From CAYJLW01 sp964370965 (GTDB taxonomy: Bacteria; Actinomycetota; Acidimicrobiia; UBA2766), in NCBI GenBank assembly GCA_964370965.1, contig CAYJLW010000070.1:1-21668 (forward strand): a stretch of DNA of 21,668 bases, given 5' to 3'. Below, one piece after another: positions 14,614 to 21,270 of the stretch. The position numbers were made by a program, and so were the translations under genes. Positions within the stretch are counted from its first letter, which is position 1. Each line of letters begins with the position of its first letter. The notes below the pieces were generated by a model. The model had not been told where the DNA came from, searched no databases, and saw only the letters and a list, made by a program, of their open reading frames with translations.

Positions 14614-15752
14614 GCTTCTCCCTCTCTCCCGAGCAGCAGGAGTTCCGCGACGTCGTCCGCAAGCTCGCCGCCGACAAGGTGGCCCCCAACGCCGCCGCCG
14701 CGGACCGAGACGCCCGGTTCCCGCAGGCCAGCTTCGACGCCCTCTGCGAGGCCGGGATCCTGGGCGTGGCGATCCCGGAGGCCTACGGCGGCCAGGGCGC
14801 CGACCTCCTCACGTGGACGGTCTGCATCGAGGAGGTCGCCCGGGCCTGCGCCGCCACGGCCGTGACGCTCCTCGTGAGCGTGGGCGCCGCCGCCATCCCG
14901 ATCCTCGGCCTCGGCACCGAGGAGCAGAAGCGGCGCTGGCTGCCCAAGATCGCCACCGGTGAGGTCCTGGCCGCCTACGGGCAGTCCGAGACCGAGGCGG
15001 GCTCCGACGTCGCCGGCATCCGTACCCGGGCCGTGCCTGACGGCGACGCCTGGGTGATCAACGGCCGCAAGGCGTGGATCACGAACGCCGGCATCGCCGG
15101 GGTCTACGTCGTCCTCGCGAAGACCGACCCCGACGCCGGGGCGCGAGGCATCACGATGTTCCTCGTGGAGCCGGACATGGCCGGGTTCGCCGTGGGCAAG
15201 ATCGAGGACAAGATGGGCCTGCGGGGCAGCTACACGGGCGAACTCGTCCTCGACGACGTCCGTGTGCCCGGCGACGCCGTCCTGGGCGAGGTGAACACCG
15301 GCTTCCTCAGCGCGATGGGCCTCCTCGACAAGTCGCGTCCGCTCGTCGCCGCGCAGGCGCTCGGGGTCGCCCAGGCCGCCCTCGACGCTGCCGTGGCCTA
15401 CGCCAAGGAGCGCCACGCGTTCGGCCAGAGGATCGCGGACTTCCAGGGGCTGCAGTTCATGATCGCCGACATGCAGATAGGCATCGAAACCGCCCGCACG
15501 ATGGTGTACCGGGCCGCCGCCCTCGCCGACGCCGGGGATCCCGAGGCGACCATGGCGGCGTCGATCGCGAAGTGCTACGGCACCGACGTCGCCATGAAGG
15601 TGACCACCGACGCCGTGCAGGTGCTCGGCGGTGCCGGCTACACCAAGGACTTCCCCGTGGAGCGTCACATGCGTGACGCGAAGGTGTTCCAGATCTACGA
15701 GGGCACGAACCAGATCCAACGCTGGATCGTGGCCCGGCGCCTCCTGGCCTGA
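14610..15752 (+). CDS. Acyl-CoA dehydrogenase (short-chain type)
   Basis: This 380-aa FAD enzyme oxidises an acyl-CoA to the 2-enoyl-CoA and passes electrons to ETF. It has the full three-domain length. Motifs are EEQKRRWLPKIATGE, the FAD/substrate loop AYGQSETEAGSDVAGIRT, INGRKAWITNAGIAGVYVVLAKTD and RHAFGQRIADFQGLQFMIADM. VQVLGGAGYTKDFPVERHMRDAKVFQIYEGTNQIQ contains Glu364 at the position of the catalytic base in butyryl-CoA dehydrogenases. Butyryl- or methyl-branched short-chain substrates are plausible, and the neighbouring branched-chain genes make an isobutyryl-CoA-type role conceivable, but specificity cannot be read from sequence alone. The start overlaps the previous gene by 4 nt, and the next gene starts 1 nt after its stop, so the three form an operon. 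Confidence 0.94.
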   Translation: MSFSLSPEQQEFRDVVRKLAADKVAPNAAAADRDARFPQASFDALCEAGILGVAIPEAYGGQGADLLTWTVCIEEVARACAATAVTLLVSVGAAAIPILGLGTEEQKRRWLPKIATGEVLAAYGQSETEAGSDVAGIRTRAVPDGDAWVINGRKAWITNAGIAGVYVVLAKTDPDAGARGITMFLVEPDMAGFAVGKIEDKMGLRGSYTGELVLDDVRVPGDAVLGEVNTGFLSAMGLLDKSRPLVAAQALGVAQAALDAAVAYAKERHAFGQRIADFQGLQFMIADMQIGIETARTMVYRAAALADAGDPEATMAASIAKCYGTDVAMKVTTDAVQVLGGAGYTKDFPVERHMRDAKVFQIYEGTNQIQRWIVARRLLA

Positions 15753-15753
15753 C

Positions 15754-16194
15754 GTGGCGGAGATCCGGGGCGACCCCCAGTTGCGGGCGGCGCTGGTGGC
15801 TGCCCGGACGTACGTCGTCCTCGGCGCCCACCCGGATCCGTCGAAGGCTGCGCACTACGTCCCCGCGTACCTGCACGGCCGGGGGCTCCGGGTGATCCCG
15901 GTGAACCCTGGGTACGCCGGCCGGGAGTTGTGGGGTGAGCCCGTGCGGGGGTCCCTCGCCGAGGTCGGCGCAGCCGTCGACGTCCTGGACGTCTTTCGAC
16001 GTCCGCAAGCCCTGCCGGGGCACCTCGCGGAGATCCTCGCGCTGGGTCCGCGGATGGTGTGGCTGCAACTCGGCATCCGCCACGACGACGTCGCCGCCAG
16101 GCTCATGAGCGCCGGGATCGACGTCGTGCAGGACCGCTGCCTCATGGTCGACCACGAGCGTCTCCTGGGCGCCGAGGGGGGTGGGCGCCGGTAG
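15754..16194 (+). CDS. CoA-binding domain protein (CoA_binding_2, YccU-like)
   Basis: This 146-aa protein is a single Rossmann-type CoA-binding domain of the small YccU-like family. Visible features are YVVLGAHPDPSKAAHYVPAYLHGRGLRVIPVNPGY near residues 20-53, VDVLDVFRRPQALPGHL near 77-93 and the family-typical MVWLQLGIRHDDVAARL with VVQDRCLMVDHERL. Members bind CoA in vitro or in structures, but their physiological role is unclear. The GTG at 15754 starts 1 nt after the acyl-CoA dehydrogenase stop, with no SD of its own, pointing to coupled translation. An association with acyl-CoA metabolism is reasonable. It ends 28 bp from the convergent patatin-like gene. Confidence 0.85.
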   Translation: MAEIRGDPQLRAALVAARTYVVLGAHPDPSKAAHYVPAYLHGRGLRVIPVNPGYAGRELWGEPVRGSLAEVGAAVDVLDVFRRPQALPGHLAEILALGPRMVWLQLGIRHDDVAARLMSAGIDVVQDRCLMVDHERLLGAEGGGRR

Positions 16195-16222
16195 CGGGCA
16201 CGCGTGTCCGGAATCGCCCGCG

Positions 16223-17155
16223 CTACGCGAGCAGCACCGCTGCGGCCTCGCGCACGGCCGGGTCCGCGAGGCGGGCCTTCGCCGCCGCCCGGGCCGCCTC
16301 GACCACGGGCCGGCGCCGTTTCGGGTCCAGCATGTTGGAGCCCATGGCGTCGAGCACCTCGGCCCCGGGTTCGAAGGCGAGCACGGGCGTTCCCCGTTCC
16401 GTGACGCGGGCCGTCTCGCGGCGGAGGTGGCGGCGGGAGAAAGCCCGGGTGAGCGCGTCGGGGCGCCGGGGCACGGACGCGGCTGACATGGGCGAGGACA
16501 CGACGACGAGGTCGAGGCCGAGGCCGGCGACGAGGTCGAGATTGGTGGGGGAGTAGATGCCGCCGTCGACGTGACGGTGGCCGGCGATCACGACCGGCCG
16601 GGAAAGCGCCGGGACGGCCGAAGACGCCTCCACGGCTGTGGGGACGTCGATCTCGGGTGCGCCCGTGCGGCCGAAGACGACGCGCTCGCCCTCGTCGAGG
16701 TCGACGGCGCAGATCCAGAGGGGCTCGGCCGGCCAAGTCGACCCGTAGCGGGCCCGGATCGGCTCTCCGATGTGGTCCGTGGGCAGCGTCCCGGCGGGCA
16801 GGGCGGCGGTGAGGAGGACGGCTCCCCGGGCACGGCGGGGCCGGCGCACGGCCCGGGCGAGGAGGCGGGGTGCCGACGGCCGCCCGAAGTGCAGGAGCCG
16901 GAGCGGGTCGCCCTCTTCAGGGCGGGACGGCCGAGCGCGGTCGCGGGCGGCGAGAGCAGCGGGCCTGAGGCCGGAGCGCAGGAGGGCGCCGACCTGGGAG
17001 CCCGCCGACGTCCCCACGACAACGTCGGCGCTCCGGGGGTCCCAACCGGACTCCTCGAGCGCTGAGAGGATGCCGTCGTGGTACGCCTGACCGACGACCC
17101 CGCCCGCTCCCAGGACGAGACCGATGCGGCGCACGCGTGCCCGCTCTGGATTCAT
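16223..17155 (-). CDS. Patatin-like phospholipase family protein
   Basis: This 310-aa predicted serine lipid acyl hydrolase has the oxyanion glycine motif GAGGVVG (16-22), the nucleophile elbow GTSAG with Ser50, and the catalytic Asp197 in HVDGG. The patatin Ser-Asp dyad is therefore complete. The substrate is unknown; bacterial members hydrolyse phospholipids or other acyl esters. No signal peptide or clear transmembrane helix is seen, so it is probably cytoplasmic or membrane-peripheral. The ATG at 17155 is preceded by the purine-rich GAGAGGAAGGG as SD, ending 4 nt upstream. It is divergent from the GH32 gene (138 bp between starts) and convergent with the CoA-binding gene. Confidence 0.9.
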   Translation of the reverse strand: MNPERARVRRIGLVLGAGGVVGQAYHDGILSALEESGWDPRSADVVVGTSAGSQVGALLRSGLRPAALAARDRARPSRPEEGDPLRLLHFGRPSAPRLLARAVRRPRRARGAVLLTAALPAGTLPTDHIGEPIRARYGSTWPAEPLWICAVDLDEGERVVFGRTGAPEIDVPTAVEASSAVPALSRPVVIAGHRHVDGGIYSPTNLDLVAGLGLDLVVVSSPMSAASVPRRPDALTRAFSRRHLRRETARVTERGTPVLAFEPGAEVLDAMGSNMLDPKRRRPVVEAARAAAKARLADPAVREAAAVLLA

Positions 17156-17245
17156 GAGGCCCTTCCTCTCCGCCGGGCCGCCATTCCAGCACGCGGGAGG
17201 GGCCGGGCGGTGCCGCTCCGCGGCCGGTCGCGAGCGCGAGGCGCG

Positions 17246-17251
17246 TATCGT
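17246..17251 (+). promoter_or_regulatory. Putative -10 box for the GH32 leader frame
   Basis: TATCGT ends 7 nt before the ATG at 17259, which opens a 12-codon frame running into the GH32 start. The 10-base context GCGTATCGTT also precedes the methyltransferase start on the other strand as CGCGTATCGTT. Confidence 0.45.
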
Positions 17252-17258
17252 TCCCGGG

Positions 17259-17297
17259 ATGACGCAGCGCCGCCGTCCCCGGCACGGTTCCGGATGA
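17259..17297 (+). CDS. Short upstream frame overlapping the GH32 start
   Basis: This small frame encodes MTQRRRPRHGSG, and its TGA (17295-17297) overlaps the ATG of the GH32 gene (ATGATG). The GH32 start has no SD, so re-initiation after this leaderless mini-frame is one way to explain how it is translated. The peptide is basic and may have no function. This is inference from position. Confidence 0.35.
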   Translation: MTQRRRPRHGSG

Positions 17298-18703
17298 TGC
17301 GGCCTGCGCTACACCTCGCGGCACCGGCCGGCTGGCTGAACGATCCCAACGGCCTCTGCCGGCACCACGGGGTCTACCACGCCTTCTACCAACACAACCC
17401 GGCAGCGGACGTGTGGGGCCCCATGCACTGGCGGCACGCCACGAGCACCGACCTCCACCACTGGGAGGATCGCGGGATCGCTCTCGGCCCCGACGAGCTG
17501 GGAATGATCTTCTCCGGTTCCGCCGTGGTGGACTCCGTCGGGAGCGTGGGATTCGGAGCCGACGCCGTGATCGCGGTCTTCACGTACGCCGCGGAGGGCG
17601 CCCAGAGCCAAGGGCTGGCGTGGAGCCGTGACGGAGGGTCCACGTGGACGAAGTACCCCGCGAACCCGGTGCTCGTGCCCGCCGCGGGGGACAAGGACTT
17701 CCGGGACCCCAAGGTGTTCTGGTGGGGACCTCCGGGCAGCGGTCACTGGGTGATGATCCTCGCTGCCGGCCGGCGGGCCGAGATCTACCGTTCCCGCGAT
17801 CTCCGCTCCTGGGATCTGTCCGGCACCTTTGCCCCGGATCCCGGCGGGGGCGGCATCTGGGAGTGCCCGGACCTCTTCGAGTTGTCCGTGGACGGTGCCG
17901 AGGAATCCTGCTGGGTCCTGACCGCCTCCGTGGGCGGCGCCGGTCCCCATGGCCACGGAGGCACCGTCGGCTTCCTCGGCCACTTCGACGGCGCCGGCTT
18001 CACCCTGGACCGGTCGGCGTCGCCCCGTCTCTTGGACCACGGTCCGGACTTCTACGCCGCCCAGACGTTCTCGAACCTCCCGGACGGCCGCAGCATGTGG
18101 ATGGGTTGGCTGAACTCGTGGCACTACGCCCTGTCGGTTCCCTCCGACGGATGGCGGGGCACGCTCAGCATCCCGCGTGATCTCGACCTGGTCGCCACCT
18201 CCCAGGGGATCTCGTTGCGTCAGCGGCCCACACCCGAGCTCACCGCCCTCCGGGGCCGCTGCGTGCTGCGCCACGACGGCGCCCTGGCGCGCACCCTCGA
18301 GTTTCCGGCCGATCGTGGTTCCCCGGGCTGCGACGTCACGATCCGCACGGAGCGCTCCGACGGGCAGGCCGTGGTCCTGGAGGTCGGGGATGCGTCCCGT
18401 CCCGCGGCGGTGCTCACGGTGACCGGCCAGGAGGTCACAGTCGGGCGATCCTCCCCTGCAGGGCTGGGGCGCCAGGCGGCGGACTCCTTCGCCCAGGTCT
18501 ACCGGGCGCCGCTCGTGCCGGCTCCCGGGCCCGTCGAGGTCCGGGCCGTGCTCGACTCCACGTCTCTGGAGGTCTTCGCGGACGGCGGCGTCACCGTCCT
18601 CTCGGCGACCTGCTTCTGTGAGGGGGTCCCCGCCCTGCGGCTGCGGCCCGCGGGGAGGATCCCGAGGCGCCCCGTGGTCGGAGTCGAGGCCTACGTGGTA
18701 TGA
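17294..18703 (+). CDS. Glycoside hydrolase family 32 beta-fructosidase (sucrose/levan hydrolase)
   Basis: This 469-aa enzyme should cleave beta-fructosyl bonds in sucrose, sucrose-6-phosphate or fructans. All three GH32 catalytic residues are visible: Asp17 nucleophile in WLNDPNG, Asp138 in FRDPK (transition-state stabiliser) and Glu190 acid/base in WECPDLF. FYQHNP, GPMHWRHATSTDLHHWED and FSGSAV also fit the five-bladed propeller. A C-terminal beta-sandwich includes SLEVFADGGVTVLS near residue 424. There is no signal peptide, so it is probably cytoplasmic. The start is taken as ATG 17294 (or 17297), because WLNDPNG lies only about 15 residues in. No sugar transporter or fructokinase gene is next to it. 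Its last 13 bp overlap the convergent methyltransferase gene. Confidence 0.93.
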   Translation: MMRPALHLAAPAGWLNDPNGLCRHHGVYHAFYQHNPAADVWGPMHWRHATSTDLHHWEDRGIALGPDELGMIFSGSAVVDSVGSVGFGADAVIAVFTYAAEGAQSQGLAWSRDGGSTWTKYPANPVLVPAAGDKDFRDPKVFWWGPPGSGHWVMILAAGRRAEIYRSRDLRSWDLSGTFAPDPGGGGIWECPDLFELSVDGAEESCWVLTASVGGAGPHGHGGTVGFLGHFDGAGFTLDRSASPRLLDHGPDFYAAQTFSNLPDGRSMWMGWLNSWHYALSVPSDGWRGTLSIPRDLDLVATSQGISLRQRPTPELTALRGRCVLRHDGALARTLEFPADRGSPGCDVTIRTERSDGQAVVLEVGDASRPAAVLTVTGQEVTVGRSSPAGLGRQAADSFAQVYRAPLVPAPGPVEVRAVLDSTSLEVFADGGVTVLSATCFCEGVPALRLRPAGRIPRRPVVGVEAYVV

Positions 18704-19473
18704 CCCTGCTCGCGAGTCCCCTCGGTCTCCGGGGGCTTCGCGGCCACGACCACGGCGGGGGCGTCGGGTGAGGGGGCTTCGCCCGCCCAGCCGCCGAAGC
18801 AGGCCACGCCCGTGAAGCCCGCCGCGGTGATCTCGGCGACGAGCTCGGTGAGGGAGTAGATCCGGGGCCGGAGGTGGGTCTCGGTGCGGGCGCCGTCAGG
18901 GGTGACCACGACGAGGCGGGCATCGAGGCGGCCGGTGACAGGGTCGAAGGAGCGGTGCTGTAGGACGAGAGTGGCGTCCGGGCGTTCGTCCCATTCGCTG
19001 TCTCGGGCGCCTCGCACGACGCGGTCGCGGTGGGTGGTGCCCACGAGGAGCCGGCCGCCGGGCTTCAGCACGCGGGCGGCCTCGGCGAAGATCGCCCTGT
19101 TGTCGGCGTCGGAGTCGAAGAGGCCGATCGAGCTCTCCAGGTTCACGACGGCGTCGGCCCAGGCGTCGGGCAGGGGGAGCGAGCGCAGGTCGCCTTCGGT
19201 GAGCTCGAGCGCCACCCCCGACTGCTGGGCTCTCGTGGCAGCCTCGCCGAGGAGAGCCGTGTCGACGTCGACGCCCCACACCTCGAAGCCCCAGGCGGCG
19301 AGGCGCACGGCATGGCGGCCGAACCCGCAGGGGGCGTCCACGACGCGGGCGCCGGGCAGCAGGTCGAGGAGCTTCCAGGCGGCTTCGGCTTCGGCCTCGG
19401 CGACGGCGTCGAGGCGGTCGATCTCCCTGCCCTTGAGGTAGAGCTCCCCGAAACCTCGCCACCATTCGTCCAC
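18691..19473 (-). CDS. Class I SAM-dependent methyltransferase
   Basis: This 260-aa protein has the SAM-binding motif I VVDAPCGFGRHAVRLA (about 38-53), an acidic strand-2 residue in WGVDVD, EGDLRSLPLPDAWADAVVNLESSIGLF for motifs II-III and RVLKPGGRLLVGT. This is the Methyltransf_25/11 layout. The acceptor substrate is unknown. The frame is open to 19584, but upstream codons run through the tRNA promoter region. The GTG at 19473 (VDEWWRGFGELYLKG) is preferred because TATCGT lies 6 nt upstream and there is no SD, suggesting a leaderless start. It is divergent from the tRNA genes and convergent with GH32, overlapping it by 13 bp. Confidence 0.88.
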   Translation of the reverse strand: MDEWWRGFGELYLKGREIDRLDAVAEAEAEAAWKLLDLLPGARVVDAPCGFGRHAVRLAAWGFEVWGVDVDTALLGEAATRAQQSGVALELTEGDLRSLPLPDAWADAVVNLESSIGLFDSDADNRAIFAEAARVLKPGGRLLVGTTHRDRVVRGARDSEWDERPDATLVLQHRSFDPVTGRLDARLVVVTPDGARTETHLRPRIYSLTELVAEITAAGFTGVACFGGWAGEAPSPDAPAVVVAAKPPETEGTREQGHTT

Positions 19474-19479
19474 GGGCCA

Positions 19480-19485
19480 ACGATA
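19480..19485 (-). promoter_or_regulatory. Putative -10 box for the methyltransferase
   Basis: TATCGT on the minus strand ends 6 nt before the GTG at 19473, with no SD present. It has the same hexamer and spacing as the box at 6878-6883. Confidence 0.5.
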
Positions 19486-19541
19486 CGCGGCCGCCCCTCG
19501 GCCGGGGCGTCTTCGTGTTCCGGGGTGCGGCGGCGGCAGGC

Positions 19542-19547
19542 TATATT
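19542..19547 (+). promoter_or_regulatory. Putative -10 box for the tRNA pair
   Basis: TATATT is the most AT-rich hexamer in this region and ends 10 nt before the mature 5' end of tRNA-Gln. It probably drives both tRNAs. No good -35 is seen. Confidence 0.55.
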
Positions 19548-19557
19548 CGGCCTCTGT

Positions 19558-19632
19558 TCGGGGGTGGTGTAATCGGCAACACACGAGGTTCTGGCCCTCG
19601 CATTAGGGGTTCGAGTCCTCTCCCCCGAGCCA
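19558..19632 (+). tRNA. tRNA-Gln (anticodon CUG)
   Basis: The acceptor arm TCGGGGG / CCCCCGA, discriminator G and encoded CCA (19630-19632) are all present. The anticodon stem CGAGG / CCTCG encloses TTCTGGC, with anticodon CTG at 19591-19593, reading CAG codons. The T arm contains GGTTCGAGTCC. One base separates it from the next tRNA, so the two are likely cut from one transcript. Confidence 0.95.
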
Positions 19633-19633
19633 A

Positions 19634-19707
19634 GCCCCCATGGTCTAGCGGCCTAGGACGCCGCCCTCTCAAGGCGGATGCCGCGGGTTCAAATCCCGCT
19701 GGGGGCG
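19634..19707 (+). tRNA. tRNA-Glu (anticodon CUC)
   Basis: Acceptor arm GCCCCCA / TGGGGGC and discriminator G are seen. The anticodon stem CCGCC / GGCGG encloses CTCTCAA, with anticodon CTC at 19668-19670, reading GAG codons. The T loop has GGTTCAAATCC. Unlike the preceding tRNA, CCA is not encoded: the bases after the discriminator are CCC. Confidence 0.95.
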
Positions 19708-19713
19708 CCCACC

Positions 19714-19750
19714 GGATGCCCCGCCCCACCGGGCGGGGCATCCCCTTTTG
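19714..19750 (+). terminator. Intrinsic terminator after the tRNA pair
   Basis: A perfect 13-bp stem (GGATGCCCCGCCC with its complement at 19731-19743), loop CACC, is followed by CCTTTTG. It closes the tRNA transcript 6 bp after tRNA-Glu and 40 bp before the MFS gene. Confidence 0.88.
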
Positions 19751-19776
19751 CGGAGTGGGCCGGGCGGCCGGGCTGG

Positions 19777-19782
19777 TACGGT
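19777..19782 (+). promoter_or_regulatory. Putative -10 box for the MFS gene
   Basis: TACGGT ends 7 nt before the GTG at 19790, with no SD in between. The same hexamer occurs before the ABC ATPase gene. Confidence 0.5.
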
Positions 19783-19789
19783 CCCCCGG

Positions 19790-21025
19790 GTGACCGCTGC
19801 CGCCCGGCGCACCTTCCGTCAGCGAACGTTCGGCGCCCTCGCCCACCCGCAGTTCCGCCGGGTGTGGGCGGGGGCGTTCGTGTCGAACGCGGGCACGTGG
19901 CTGCACGCCGTCGCCGTGGGCTACATCGTCGCCAACCGCACGCGCGACGAGCTCCTCGTCGCCCTTGTCGGGTTCTGCAGCTTCTTCCCGTCCCTGATCT
20001 TCGGTCTCTTCGGCGGGGCGCTCGCCGACCGCTTCGACCGGCGCCGGATCCTGCTCGTGGGCACATGGACGGACTTCGGCCTCACGGCGGTCCTCGCCCT
20101 CCTGTTCGCCGCCGGGTGGGGGTCACTGGCGGCGATCTACCTCGTGACCACCGGCCTCGGGATCGCCACGGCCGTCAACGGTCCTTCGTGGTTCGGCTAC
20201 ACGCCCACGCTGGTGCCTCCCGTCGACCTGCCGAGCGCGATCTCGCTCAACGCCATGCAGTTCAACCTCGGGCGCGTGTTCGGTCCTGCAGCCGGCGGCT
20301 TCGTACTCCAGCATCTCGGGGCATCCGGGGCGTTCGGGCTCAACTCCCTCTCATTCGTCGCCCTCGCCGTCCCGCTGCACCTGAACCGGACCTTCGCCCA
20401 CCGCACACGGCGGCGGAGCGTCGAGGGGTCGAGCCTGCACCAGATCGCCGAGGGTCTCGCCTACGTGCGGCGGCACCGTCCGCTGCGCACGATGCTCACG
20501 GTCGCGCTCGTGCAGGCGTGCTTCGCGGCCCAGCTCATCACGCTGCTGGCCGCCTTCGCGAAGAACGACCTCGACCTGGACGCCCAGGGGCTGGGATGGC
20601 TCTTCGCCGCCCTGGGGGTGGGGGGCTTCGTGGGGGCGTTGGCGTCCTCCAACCTCGTGCCCGTCGTGCGGCGGGAGCGTTTCGTGCCCGCGGTCCTCGC
20701 CGGGATCGGCGCCGGGCTCATCCTGGTGTCCACGCAGTCGTCGCCCGTGGGCGTGGGCCTCGCCCTCGTCGTGGCGGGCATGTTCTACATCGGGGCCCTG
20801 TCGTCGCTGAACGCACTCGTGCAGCTCTACGTGGACGACGCCCTGCGGGGCCGCGTGAGCTCCCTGTGGTTCACGATCTTCGTAGGGGTCTTCCCCGTCG
20901 CGGGCCTCGGGTGGGGTGCGATCGCGCGCCACACCGGGACGCCCCTCACCTACGTGGTGGGCGGCGTCGCCTGTCTCGTGTACGCCCTCTTCCTCTGGCT
21001 CCGTCCCGGTCTGTTGCGCGAGTAG
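19790..21025 (+). CDS. MFS transporter (MFS_3/EntS-like exporter)
   Basis: This 411-aa membrane protein has about 12 hydrophobic helices. It starts with RRTFGALAHPQFRRVWAGAFVSNAGTWLHAVAVGYIV, the typical opening of the MFS_3 group that includes the EntS exporter. The loop GGALADRFDRRRILLVG (about 80-97) is the conserved A-like motif between helices 2 and 3. A second-half counterpart is less clear. The substrate cannot be told; relatives export siderophores or drugs. The GTG at 19790 is chosen for its position 7 nt after TACGGT and before the conserved N-terminus. An upstream in-frame ATG at 19748 would overlap the tRNA terminator tail. The 46-nt palindromic element begins 8 bp after its stop. 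Confidence 0.9.
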   Translation: MTAAARRTFRQRTFGALAHPQFRRVWAGAFVSNAGTWLHAVAVGYIVANRTRDELLVALVGFCSFFPSLIFGLFGGALADRFDRRRILLVGTWTDFGLTAVLALLFAAGWGSLAAIYLVTTGLGIATAVNGPSWFGYTPTLVPPVDLPSAISLNAMQFNLGRVFGPAAGGFVLQHLGASGAFGLNSLSFVALAVPLHLNRTFAHRTRRRSVEGSSLHQIAEGLAYVRRHRPLRTMLTVALVQACFAAQLITLLAAFAKNDLDLDAQGLGWLFAALGVGGFVGALASSNLVPVVRRERFVPAVLAGIGAGLILVSTQSSPVGVGLALVVAGMFYIGALSSLNALVQLYVDDALRGRVSSLWFTIFVGVFPVAGLGWGAIARHTGTPLTYVVGGVACLVYALFLWLRPGLLRE

Positions 21026-21032
21026 CGAGGAG

Positions 21033-21078
21033 AAAGTGAAGCTGTTGTGCCGGTATTCCGTGGATTCGGCATCACTTT
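21033..21078. repeat. 46-nt near-palindromic element, copy B
   Basis: AAAGTGAAGCTG (21033-21044), a 22-nt core (21045-21066) and CGGCATCACTTT (21067-21078). The ends pair over 12 positions with one A-A mismatch and one G-U pair, so it can form a hairpin. The ends are the same as, and in the same orientation as, those at 2059-2104, but the core CCGGTATTCCGTGG is inverted relative to that copy. It lies just after the MFS stop and may serve as a terminator. The rest of the region to 21189 shows no gene. Confidence 0.8.
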
Positions 21079-21189
21079 GCCTGTTCCGCGGGGGCCCGCG
21101 CCCGGACCCAAGACGCCGGCGAGCGGTCGAGACGAAGGCCGCGGGCCTTGCCCTGCAAGGGATGTCGCAGAAGAAGTGCCCGGAAACCG

Positions 21190-21218
21190 TTGACACACAA
21201 GGGTTTTGGGGCTTGACT
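21190..21218 (+). promoter_or_regulatory. Putative promoter of the HU gene
   Basis: A consensus TTGACA (21190-21195) is followed after 17 bp by TTGACT (21213-21218), which departs from TANNNT at its second base. This would give a leader of about 45 nt containing the GGAGG before the HU GTG. Confidence 0.45.
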
Positions 21219-21270
21219 GTCCGAAGTCGTGCCATCCGGCACGCTCAACTGCGCACACAGGGAGGTGCCG

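Noticed and set aside
19541..19906. Small minus-strand frame across the tRNA genes and terminator
   Set aside because: Its sequence is the reverse of two well-formed tRNAs and a terminator, so it has no independent support as a gene.
21071..21258. Small antisense peptides across the 46-nt elements sharing Val-Met-Pro and Thr-Ala-Ser-Leu
   Set aside because: The shared residues come only from the shared DNA ends. The cores differ in frame content and there is no SD or promoter, so coding is unlikely.
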